A stretch of DNA of 64,000 nt from an uncultured Oscillospiraceae bacterium (GTDB taxonomy: Bacteria; Bacillota; Clostridia; Oscillospirales; Oscillospiraceae): contig CALXDD010000006.1 of NCBI GenBank assembly GCA_944386985.1, positions 1 to 64,000 on the forward strand, written 5' to 3'. The translations under genes were made by a program, and so were the position numbers. Shown here piece after piece: positions 8,418-16,176 of the stretch (position 1 is its first letter; each line of letters starts with the position of its first letter). The notes beneath the pieces are model-generated. The model saw only the letters and a program-made list of their open reading frames with translations. It did not search any database and was not told where the DNA came from.

Positions 8418-9625
8418 ATGCAAACATTTATTCACTTTGGACTGGTCGATGTGATCGGCAGGCGCTATGTGGAAGACTGCTATATGACAGTGGACCAGGG
8501 CCTCATTCAAAAGGTAGGTCCCGTTGGGGAGCTGCGTGAGGAGGAAAAGCGCGGCGCGGTGGATCTGACGGGGAAAACGGTGATGCCCGGCATGTTCAAC
8601 TGCCACATTCACGCCCTGTCCACGCCCATTGCCGCGCCGGAATCCCTGAACTGGGAGACCTCCGGGATGTTCGCGCTCCGCGGCCTGCGGCATCTCCAGC
8701 AGCAGCTTCGCTCCGGCGTGACCTTCGTGCGGGACATGAACGGACGGAAGCTGGCGGAGGTGGATCTGAAAAACGCCCTGAATCAGGGGCTCTTTGAAGG
8801 ACCCCACTACTACATCGCCCGCAAGTGCCTGTGCATGACCGCGGCCACGGTTCCAATACCGGCCGGGAGTGCGACGGCCCTGTGGACTGCATGAAGGCGG
8901 CCCGGGAGCAGATCAAAGGCGGCGCTGATTTTGTGAAGATCATGGCCACCGGCGGTGTGAACTCGGATACCCGCCCGGAGTTTTCCCAGCTCAATCTGGA
9001 GGAGATGACCGCCGCCATCACCGAGGCCCACCGGGCCGGCAAGAAGACGGCCACCCATGCCCACGGCAAGGCGGGGATCAAAACCGCCGTGCTGGCGGGG
9101 ATCGACAGCGTGGAGCACGGCAGCTATCTGGACGACGAGTGCATCGATCTGATGCTGGAGCGGGGCACCGCGCTCTGTCCCACGCTGAGCACCCACTACT
9201 TCACCATGAAGTTCGGCACCGCGGCGGGCATCGCCCCCTGGAAGGTGGAGAAGGGCAAGCGGGCTGCGGAGGCCCAGCACGTCGGCCTGGAGAAAGCATG
9301 GAAGGCCGGTATCCCTGTCTGCATCGGCACCGATGCCGGTACGCCCTACAATCCCCACTGGGGCACCTACATGGAGTTCGTTCTCTTTGTGGAGGACATG
9401 GGCTTTGATCCCATGGACACCCTGGCGGCGGGTACCATCCGCTCCGCGCAGGTCTGCGGCGTGGACGACTGGACCGGCAGCATCACCCCAGGCAAGCATG
9501 CCGACTTTATCGTGCTGAAGGAAAATCCGGTGAAAAACATCCGAACGCTGGGCGAGGTGGAGCAGGTCTACAAGGGGGGGACGCTGATCTCCCTGCCGAA
9601 GATCGACCACGATATCATCGATTGA
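8418..9625 (+). pseudogene. Metal-dependent amidohydrolase (Xaa-Pro dipeptidase/imidazolonepropionase-like), frameshifted
   Basis: Two frames together make one amidohydrolase of about 402 residues. The first (8418 to about 8840) carries the HxH metal motif FNCHIHAL and GVTFVRDM. The second (about 8842 to 9625) carries GHGSNTGRE, the lysine strand VKIMATGGV, THAHG, the EHGSYLDDE histidine and the GTDAGTP aspartate. The join is at CTGTGCATGACC-GCGGCCACGG: one added G after 8840 would restore MTGGHGSNTG. So a single-base deletion, or a sequencing error, breaks an otherwise intact enzyme. AAAGAAGGAG precedes the ATG. It probably acted with the peptide importer. Confidence 0.85.
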
Positions 9626-9650
9626 CAGCGAAACCTTTCAAATGCTGCAG

Positions 9651-9681
9651 AAAAAGCGGCGGGCCTGGCCCGCCGCTTTTT
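9651..9681. terminator. Bidirectional terminator between the amidohydrolase and S9 peptidase genes
   Basis: AAAAAGCGGCGGGCC and GGCCCGCCGCTTTTT form a perfect 15-base pairing around a single unpaired base, so the tip must open to form the loop. There is an A run on one side and a T run on the other. It serves the two convergent genes. Confidence 0.9.
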
Positions 9682-9699
9682 CCTGCTTTCTTCTATCCA

Positions 9700-11619
9700 T
9701 TACTTCAGATGGGTCTCAAACCAGGAGAGGATCTCCTCCAGCCGGGTGATGCGGTTGTCCGGCCGTCCGCTGCGGGAGAGCTCGTGGTTCTCCCCGTGGA
9801 ACAGGCAGAGTCTGGCGGGGCAGCCCGCCCGCTTCAGGCAGCTGAACATCTCCAGGGCGTCCGGCAGGGGACAGCGGAAATCCTGGTCGGAGTGGATGAA
9901 CAGCGTGGGAGTCTTGCACTGGGGCGCGTATTTCAAAGGCGACTCATTCCAGAGAGCCTCCGGATTGTCCTCCGTGGAACCCAGGTGCTCGCTGCGGATA
10001 TTGACGAGACCGATATCGCTGAGATACTCAAAGTTGATCATATTGGCAAAGGAGCGCTGGGAGCACGCCGCCGCGAAGCGGTGGGTGTGGCCGATGATCC
10101 AGTTGGTCATGAAGCCGCCGTAGGAGCCGCCGCAGACCCCCACCCGGTCCGGATCGATGTCCGGGTACCGGCTGAGCACCGCGTCGGTGAAATCCATCAG
10201 ATCCGTGTAGTCCACGGTGCCCCAGCGGCCCCGGATGTCGGCGAAATCCCGGCCCCGGCCGTCGGAGCCCCGGGGATTGCAGTAGAACACAAAGAAGCCG
10301 TGGCTGGCCCAGAGCTGCATTTCGTGGTGGAAGATATCACCGAATATGGTCTTGGGCCCCCCGTGGATGTGAAGAATGGCGGGACAGCGCCTGCCCGGCA
10401 CATAGTCCCGGGGCTTCATACAGAAGCCGTGGAGCTCCACCCCGTCCCGGGAGAAGAAGGTCATGGGCTCCGGATGGCTGATCTGGTGGGTGCGGAGATA
10501 TTCCCCGTTCAGATCCGTCACCTGACGGCCGTCCAGATACAGCTCCACCAGACCGTCGGCGACCATCTTCGCGCAGACCATGGAATCGCCGTGGAGGTCA
10601 AAGCTCTCCACAGAGCCGGCAAAGCCCTCCCCCTCTGTGACATTCCGGTGTACCGTGCCGTCAAAATCCAGCCGGTTGACGCAGGTGCCGTCCATCACCG
10701 GAGCCAGGAAGTAGACGCCGTCCTCTCCCAGGCAGATCCCCTGGCCGCCGCCGTATTTGGCGTCGGAGCCAGAGCCGCTGTAGCCGATCTTCATGTCCGC
10801 ATCCGCAAAGCGGCGGACCGTGCCGTCGGTCAGGCTCAGGGTATAGAAATCGGTGTTCTGTCCCATGCTTTTTCCGGGACAATTCTCGATCCCGCTGAAG
10901 AGCAGCTCATCGTCCTTCCAGAAGCAGAGGGCAAAGCTGCTGATCTGACTCACTTCGGTGAGCCGGCGGGTGGCGCCGGAAGCGCAGTCGCAGGCATAGA
11001 GGGCGGGGCCGTAGGGATAGGGGAGATAGTTCTCCCATGGGGTGGCCTGATAGAGGAGGACGCCGGCGCGGTAGACAAAGTCCCCGGTATCCGTGTGCTC
11101 GTCAGTCAGCTTGGTCAGGGTGTCCGTATCCCGGCGGTAGAGGAAGAGACCGTTGCGGCGGCCGGCGATGATCCCCTGGCCGTTGCTGCAGAAGGGGGCC
11201 TCCTCCAGGATGTGGTAGCGGGCAGGGTCCTTCTGGGTGGTGGAGCAGCTGGTGATGGCATACAGCTCCCCCTCCAGCGGGCGGATCTTGTTGACAGCCA
11301 GGGGAACTGTGAAGAGATCCCTGCAGGCGCCGCTCTCCGGGTCTACCCGGAAGGCCACCGTGGAGCCGCCCTCCTTCCTCCAGAAGACAAGGCCGCCGCC
11401 GGCGTCCCAGAAATAGTCCTTGACAACGCCGCTCTCCGTCAGGCGCCGGGCCTTGCCGGCGGCGGCGTCCATGGCCCAGAGGTCGCTGAGGTAGGCGTTT
11501 GTATCCAGGTCGATGTGGGTTACAAGGAAAGCAATTTTGCTTCCGTCGGGGGAAAACCTGGGATTGCTGACGTACTGCAGTTCCAGGAAATCCTTTACTT
11601 CGATGGGTTTGCGGTCCAT
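9700..11619 (-). CDS. S9-family serine peptidase (prolyl oligopeptidase/acylaminoacyl-peptidase type)
   Basis: 639 residues with no signal peptide, so cytoplasmic. The N-terminal half (to about 380) has beta-propeller-type repeats such as SPDGSKIAF. The C-terminal alpha/beta-hydrolase domain has the nucleophile motif GGSYGG, the oxyanion-side segment HGGPKTIFGD, an acidic residue in SDQDFRCP and the histidine in GENHELS. Enzymes of this group trim short peptides or acyl-amino acids. It converges on the peptide importer island and could process what that system imports, though it has its own promoter region. Confidence 0.92.
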   Translation of the reverse strand: MDRKPIEVKDFLELQYVSNPRFSPDGSKIAFLVTHIDLDTNAYLSDLWAMDAAAGKARRLTESGVVKDYFWDAGGGLVFWRKEGGSTVAFRVDPESGACRDLFTVPLAVNKIRPLEGELYAITSCSTTQKDPARYHILEEAPFCSNGQGIIAGRRNGLFLYRRDTDTLTKLTDEHTDTGDFVYRAGVLLYQATPWENYLPYPYGPALYACDCASGATRRLTEVSQISSFALCFWKDDELLFSGIENCPGKSMGQNTDFYTLSLTDGTVRRFADADMKIGYSGSGSDAKYGGGQGICLGEDGVYFLAPVMDGTCVNRLDFDGTVHRNVTEGEGFAGSVESFDLHGDSMVCAKMVADGLVELYLDGRQVTDLNGEYLRTHQISHPEPMTFFSRDGVELHGFCMKPRDYVPGRRCPAILHIHGGPKTIFGDIFHHEMQLWASHGFFVFYCNPRGSDGRGRDFADIRGRWGTVDYTDLMDFTDAVLSRYPDIDPDRVGVCGGSYGGFMTNWIIGHTHRFAAACSQRSFANMINFEYLSDIGLVNIRSEHLGSTEDNPEALWNESPLKYAPQCKTPTLFIHSDQDFRCPLPDALEMFSCLKRAGCPARLCLFHGENHELSRSGRPDNRITRLEEILSWFETHLK

Positions 11620-11649
11620 ACAACACCTTCTTTCCAGATTCTGTCTTTT

Positions 11650-11655
11650 ATTATA
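11650..11655 (-). promoter_or_regulatory. Possible -10 box for the S9 peptidase gene
   Basis: On the minus strand TATAAT lies about 30 bases before the ATG. No good -35 box is found 16-18 bases upstream, so this is a tentative call. Confidence 0.4.
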
Positions 11656-11755
11656 CAGGATCTGGAGGAAAGAAATTGTATTAAACGGATTTCCGGCCCA
11701 GGATCGGGGCCTTCCTCTGATTTCTGCGCCCTGCTTTCCGCTCCTGCCGGAAGAT

Positions 11756-11793
11756 AAGGACCGCCCGGCTCCAAACAGAGCCGGACGGTCCTT
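11756..11793 (-). terminator. Terminator at the end of the MalY/flavoenzyme operon
   Basis: A 16-base stem with one mismatch (AAGGACCGCCCGGCTC against GAGCCGGACGGTCCTT) lies 14 bases beyond the URO-D-family stop. The following tract on the minus strand is only moderately T-rich. Confidence 0.7.
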
Positions 11794-11806
11794 TGATCAG
11801 GATATA

Positions 11807-12805
11807 TTATTTAGAGAGAGGAAACATCTCCTGGGACATCTGATCGATGCAGCGGCTGACGCATTCGTACACGCCGGGATAGGTGCTGTCGGGACCGCCC
11901 ATGGTGGTGGAGGGGATAAAGTACATCGGCCCGCATGCTTTGCAGATGTCGCGGGTGTACTTCATGCAGTTCTCCTCGGTCCAGTCGGCCCGGTCCACCA
12001 GACCGTTGTCAATGCCGCCCTGGAAGGTGATCTTCCCTCCATATTGCTTGATGAGGGCGGGCAGGTCGTTGGTGGTCATGGCGCCCTGCCAGATGTCCAT
12101 TCCCATCTCGATCATATCGGGCACCAGGGTGGCGGCATAGGAGTCGCTGTGGTGGATGATCAGCTGAACGCCGTTTTCCTTCCAGAAGCCATAGATGCGC
12201 TTGTAGGCAGGGAGAAGGAACTCCTTGAACATGGCGGGGGAGAGGAACGTGGACTTCTGGGAACCCCAATCGTCGTGATGGAACAGCGCGTCGGGATGAT
12301 AGTGCCGGACGATCTCTCTTCCGTGGTCCAGTTCCCACTCAGTGAGACAGTCAATGAGCTCGTGCATCTCGTCGGGACTGTCATAGAAGGCGATCATGCA
12401 GTCCTCCATGCCCATGAGGTAGTGCAGCCGCTCGAAAATACCGGGGGCCTCCGTGGGCGCCACGAAGTATTCGCTGCGGTCGATGGCGTTGACCTCCTTT
12501 ACGAAGGGCTCCCAGGCGCTCTCGGGATAGTCTGTGGAGGGAACCTTGAGGTAGTCCTGCCAATGCTCGATGTCTTTGATGACAACTTTATCCGGGCTGG
12601 TGTCAGGGAAGGGACCGGGGGTATAGTCCGGCCATGTGATGGTCACGCCCCAGGCGTTGACCACTGTGGAGCCCTTGGGGCAGCCGAAGGAGGTGGCCTG
12701 CCGGATGGGGTCCGAAACGATCTTCGCATAGTCGTACTGGTTGACAAAGCGGTCGGGATTGCCGCCGCGCATGGTTTCCAAAAGATTCTGTTTTCTTGTC
12801 AGCAT
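11807..12805 (-). CDS. Uroporphyrinogen decarboxylase (URO-D)-family protein, not HemE
   Basis: A 332-residue TIM-barrel protein. Segments such as IIHHSDSYAATLVPDMIEMG and TFQGGIDNG follow the URO-D/methyltransferase family. It lacks the arginines of the HemE N-terminal signature and also lacks the zinc-binding HxC of MtaA-type methyltransferases (the position reads HHSDS), unlike the paralog at 55947-56975. GAGGG precedes the ATG. It is the last gene of the minus-strand operon, 39 bases after the YkvI-type transporter gene. Its reaction is unknown; demethylation or corrinoid-linked chemistry is only a family-level guess. Confidence 0.8.
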   Translation of the reverse strand: MLTRKQNLLETMRGGNPDRFVNQYDYAKIVSDPIRQATSFGCPKGSTVVNAWGVTITWPDYTPGPFPDTSPDKVVIKDIEHWQDYLKVPSTDYPESAWEPFVKEVNAIDRSEYFVAPTEAPGIFERLHYLMGMEDCMIAFYDSPDEMHELIDCLTEWELDHGREIVRHYHPDALFHHDDWGSQKSTFLSPAMFKEFLLPAYKRIYGFWKENGVQLIIHHSDSYAATLVPDMIEMGMDIWQGAMTTNDLPALIKQYGGKITFQGGIDNGLVDRADWTEENCMKYTRDICKACGPMYFIPSTTMGGPDSTYPGVYECVSRCIDQMSQEMFPLSK

Positions 12806-12844
12806 AAAATCCCTCGCAGTTTGAAAGTTCTCTTGGGGGAGGCG

Positions 12845-13990
12845 TTACGCCTCCGCGGTGGTATCAGCGGGCTCGTCAGACACCTTCTGCATTTTCTTGT
12901 GACGGAAAATTCTGGTATAGAGCAGGGCGATGATGAAGACGACGCCCACATAGGAGCTCAGGGTGTTGACCCACATCATCAAAGTGGAGAATGGGCCGAG
13001 GTAGGTGAAGCCATAGGCCGCCAGTGTGATGACTGCGCAGAGGGGCTTATACAGCTTGTTCTTCTCGGGCACCACGTTGGCGACAACCTGCCAGGCCATA
13101 CCGGCGGCAGTCGTATAGATGGCCAATTCAAGGATCAGGGCATAGATTTTTCCAAAGACACTGCCCAGCTTGCCGCCCAGCAGCACGATGGGCACGGAAG
13201 ATCCGATAATGGTGGAGGCATTGAGAATGAAAACGAAGATCAGCATGATCTTGAAGAGGAACAGGGAGCCCTCGCCGGAGACGTTGCCGATCAGCAGCTC
13301 CTTCTTGCTGGTGCCCTGCCGGCCGGCCACAGAGGCCAGGTAGCCGGTGGTCATAACGATAACAAGGCCGAATTCCAGGACGCCGGCGAGCACCGGACTG
13401 CCGGTCATGCGGATATCCTTGCAGGACTCAATGAGCAGCTTGCTGCCCTCTATCAGGCTGTCGGAGTGGAAGATCAGGGAGTAGACGCAGATAATCAGCA
13501 TACCCACCAGAATAATCGGTGCGATATTGCCGATGATGTCGATCAGCTTCTTGGCGCCCAGGATGACCGTGATAATGACCGCGGCCAGCATGATGAGAGT
13601 ACCGACGGGAAGCGGAATGCCGTAACTGGTGTTGAAGGTTTCCGCCGCGCCGGCGAACATGGTGCCGGTGAACAGGAACAGCATCACCACGGTGAACCAC
13701 CGGAAGAATCTTCCCAGATAGGGACCGCAGTAGTGGATGAACATTCTGTTCATATCCTTCAGCCCGTAGTCGCCGCAGTCCTTGGAGACCAGATAGATCA
13801 GAGTAATGGTGAGCACGCAGGAAATCAGCTGGCTCAGAATGCCCCACAGGCCCAGGGCGCCGTGATACTGCAGCAGCGCGATGCCGGTGCCGAACGAGGC
13901 GCCGACGCCATAGGAAATATAGGCGCCGCCGAGTATCATGATCTCACGGGGGCGGACTCTCTTCTGGCCAAGTCTTGGATTGTTTGCCAT
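12845..13990 (-). CDS. YkvI-type membrane transporter (APC superfamily, COG3949-like)
   Basis: A 381-residue polytopic membrane protein with about ten hydrophobic helices. It opens with the helix ILGGAYISYGVGASFGTG, a broken helix typical of APC-type transporters. The length and layout match the uncharacterised YkvI group. AAGGAGGAG precedes the ATG. It lies between the flavoenzyme genes and the URO-D gene in one direction, so it probably carries the substrate or product of this operon. The substrate is unknown. Confidence 0.8.
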   Translation of the reverse strand: MANNPRLGQKRVRPREIMILGGAYISYGVGASFGTGIALLQYHGALGLWGILSQLISCVLTITLIYLVSKDCGDYGLKDMNRMFIHYCGPYLGRFFRWFTVVMLFLFTGTMFAGAAETFNTSYGIPLPVGTLIMLAAVIITVILGAKKLIDIIGNIAPIILVGMLIICVYSLIFHSDSLIEGSKLLIESCKDIRMTGSPVLAGVLEFGLVIVMTTGYLASVAGRQGTSKKELLIGNVSGEGSLFLFKIMLIFVFILNASTIIGSSVPIVLLGGKLGSVFGKIYALILELAIYTTAAGMAWQVVANVVPEKNKLYKPLCAVITLAAYGFTYLGPFSTLMMWVNTLSSYVGVVFIIALLYTRIFRHKKMQKVSDEPADTTAEA

Positions 13991-14039
13991 AGAATTTCTC
14001 CTCCTTTTTTCATGTCAAAGGTTGAAGGGAGCGTCGGCT

Positions 14040-14065
14040 GCGGGGACGTTTGCGGACGTCCCCGC
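14040..14065. other. Intercistronic hairpin between the flavoenzyme and transporter genes
   Basis: GCGGGGACGT and ACGTCCCCGC pair across a 6-base loop, with no T run after it on the minus strand. It looks like a processing or stability hairpin rather than a terminator and may set expression of the downstream transporter. Confidence 0.5.
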
Positions 14066-14108
14066 GGCCGGTGTTATGCAGGCAGCATTTCGCTGCCGGA
14101 AAAGCAAA

Positions 14109-16094
14109 TCAGATATCCATCGCGGCGTTGAAGCCCTGCTCCACCGCGGTGCGGATCAGGCCCGGGGCATAGCAGTCGCCCACCCAGGCAAAGTCGATGA
14201 CCGTATCCCGCAGGGCCTCCACAACGGCCTCCCGGGGCTTCATGCCGCCGGCGGAGAGTACCATGTCGGCCTTCAGCTCGTAGCGGGTGCCGTCCTTGTT
14301 CTCACAGACCACCACGCCGCCGTCCCTGACCTCTACGCACTTGGTGTTGAGACGGATATCCACATGGTTTTTGTTGGCATGGAACCACAGAGCGTCGATC
14401 TGCATGGCGCCGGTGCCGGGATAAGGCGTGTTGGGACCGGAGGCAATGGCGTCGCACATCTCGATGACCGTGACCTTCTTCCCGTTCTGGGCCAGACCGA
14501 TGGCGCACTCCACACCGGCGAAGCCGCCGCCGATCACCGTCACGGTCTCGCCGGTCTCCGGCATGCCGGCCTTGTAGAAGTCCACGATGTTGGTGGCCTT
14601 GTCGATGCCGGGGATGGGGGCGTTGATGGGATCGGCGCCTACGGCGGCAATCAGCTTATCCGGCCGGATCTCAGCCACCAGCTCCGGGGTCACCTCCGTA
14701 TTGAGGCGCACGTCGATGGCGCTCTTGGCGATCTGGCGCTCCAGCCACTCCCGATACATCTTGATGCGCACCTTGAAGGGCTCGATCTCGATCACCGGCA
14801 GGAGGCCGCCCAGGTGGTCGGATTTCTCGCAGAGGATGACCTCGTGGCCCCGCTGGGCGGCCGTGAGGGCGCACTGCATTCCGGCGGGGCCGCCGCCGGC
14901 AATGAGCACCCGCTTCTTCTCAGCGGGGGGCAGAACGAACTTGAAGTCGCTGTCCCGGCCCACGATGGGGTTCACGGAGCAGTGCATGGGCAGATCGTAG
15001 TATCCGCCGGTCAGGCAGGAGATGCAGCGCAGGCAGGGCCGGATGTCCTCCGTCTGGCCGTGCATGGCCTTTTTCGGCAGATCGGGGTCCGCCACAAGGG
15101 CACGGGCGCAGACCACATAGTCCAGCTTGCCCTCGGCGATCCACTGCTCCATCAGGTGGGGATCGGTGCAGGCGCCCACCGTACCCACAGGAATGTGCAG
15201 GTGCTTTTTGATCTCGGCGGCCTGCTCCACATTCTTGCCGTCGGGGATATCAAACCAGCTGGGGTGGGAAAAGTTGGTGGTCTCAGGGTAGTGCAGAGAA
15301 CCTGCGGTAATGTGGATCAGATCCACCCCGTGGGCCTCCAGCAGCTTGCAGAACTCGATGCTCTCCTCCAGGCCGTAGCCCTCGGAGAGACCCTCCATCC
15401 AGGAGATGCGGGCCTCAATGACGAAGTTGGGGCCGCAGTACTGCCGGATGCGGTCCACCACCATGCAGGCCAGCCGGGCCCGGTTCTCCAGACTGCCGCC
15501 GAACTCGTCGGTGCGCTGGTTGAGGATGGGGGAGAAGAACTGGGACAGCAGCCAGCCGTGGCCGGCATGGACCAGCACCGCCTGGAAGCCGCAGTGCTTG
15601 GCGCGGTAAGCGGCCTTGCCGTAGGCCTCCACCACCTCCTCGATGACCTCCTTGGGCATGGCGACGATCTTGTGGGTGCGCTTGCCCTGGCCGTCGCCCT
15701 GGTCCATGGTATCGACGCAATCACTGGGGCCGTAGTTGATGCGGTTGTCGTCATGGAAATGCATGCCGGCGTGGTTCAGCTCCAAAGTAGGCACCGCGCC
15801 GTGAGAGCGGATCTTTGTGGCCAGCGTGTAAATGCCCGGCTCAGCCCGGTCCTCCCACAGATGGAGCTTCTTGCTCCACTCCACAGTGCCGGTCTCATGG
15901 ACAATGCCTTCACCCAGCGCCACCGACGCTGCGCCGCCCAAAGCCCGCCGCTCCAGGTGCTCAAAGGTATGGTAATCGATGTAGTTGTGATCGGTTAACT
16001 CCTTCAGAGCCGTGGGCGCCATGAAGATACGGTTGCGGTAAGTAACGCCGCGGACTTTCAGCGGGCTGAACAAATGGGGAAAGTAGGGATTCAT
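14109..16094 (-). CDS. NADH:flavin oxidoreductase with 4Fe-4S cluster (2-enoate/dienoyl-CoA reductase type), copy A
   Basis: 661 residues in three parts. Residues 1 to about 345 form an old-yellow-enzyme FMN barrel (RNRIFMAPT, ELNHAGMH, VHAGHGWLLSQFFSP, EFGGSLENRAR). Then comes a cluster motif CLRCISC with a fourth Cys in MHCSVNP, spaced like trimethylamine dehydrogenase. A C-terminal FAD/NAD module follows, with GGGPAGM (about 392) and VIGGGFAGVE. Such enzymes reduce activated C=C bonds or demethylate amines. AAAGGAG precedes the ATG. It is a near-copy of the gene at 16177-18162, differing in about thirty residues held in separate blocks. BaiH/BaiCD and cinnamate reductases are relatives, but the substrate is not determined. 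Confidence 0.9.
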   Translation of the reverse strand: MNPYFPHLFSPLKVRGVTYRNRIFMAPTALKELTDHNYIDYHTFEHLERRALGGAASVALGEGIVHETGTVEWSKKLHLWEDRAEPGIYTLATKIRSHGAVPTLELNHAGMHFHDDNRINYGPSDCVDTMDQGDGQGKRTHKIVAMPKEVIEEVVEAYGKAAYRAKHCGFQAVLVHAGHGWLLSQFFSPILNQRTDEFGGSLENRARLACMVVDRIRQYCGPNFVIEARISWMEGLSEGYGLEESIEFCKLLEAHGVDLIHITAGSLHYPETTNFSHPSWFDIPDGKNVEQAAEIKKHLHIPVGTVGACTDPHLMEQWIAEGKLDYVVCARALVADPDLPKKAMHGQTEDIRPCLRCISCLTGGYYDLPMHCSVNPIVGRDSDFKFVLPPAEKKRVLIAGGGPAGMQCALTAAQRGHEVILCEKSDHLGGLLPVIEIEPFKVRIKMYREWLERQIAKSAIDVRLNTEVTPELVAEIRPDKLIAAVGADPINAPIPGIDKATNIVDFYKAGMPETGETVTVIGGGFAGVECAIGLAQNGKKVTVIEMCDAIASGPNTPYPGTGAMQIDALWFHANKNHVDIRLNTKCVEVRDGGVVVCENKDGTRYELKADMVLSAGGMKPREAVVEALRDTVIDFAWVGDCYAPGLIRTAVEQGFNAAMDI

Positions 16095-16108
16095 GACAAT
16101 TCTCCTTT
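14109..16108 (-). repeat. Tandem 2-kb direct repeat, unit A
   Basis: The unit covers the coding region and ribosome site of copy A and matches unit B at an offset of 2068 bases. The stretch 15313-15803 (491 bases) is identical to 17381-17871 with no change. A second stretch of about 255 bases (near 14667-14921) is also identical, while neighbouring blocks differ strongly. Confidence 0.85.
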
Positions 16109-16176
16109 CTTGATTCGTTGGAATGGCCTATAAAACAACAGCGGTGCGGTGTTGCTGTTTTCTCGGAATAAATGGG

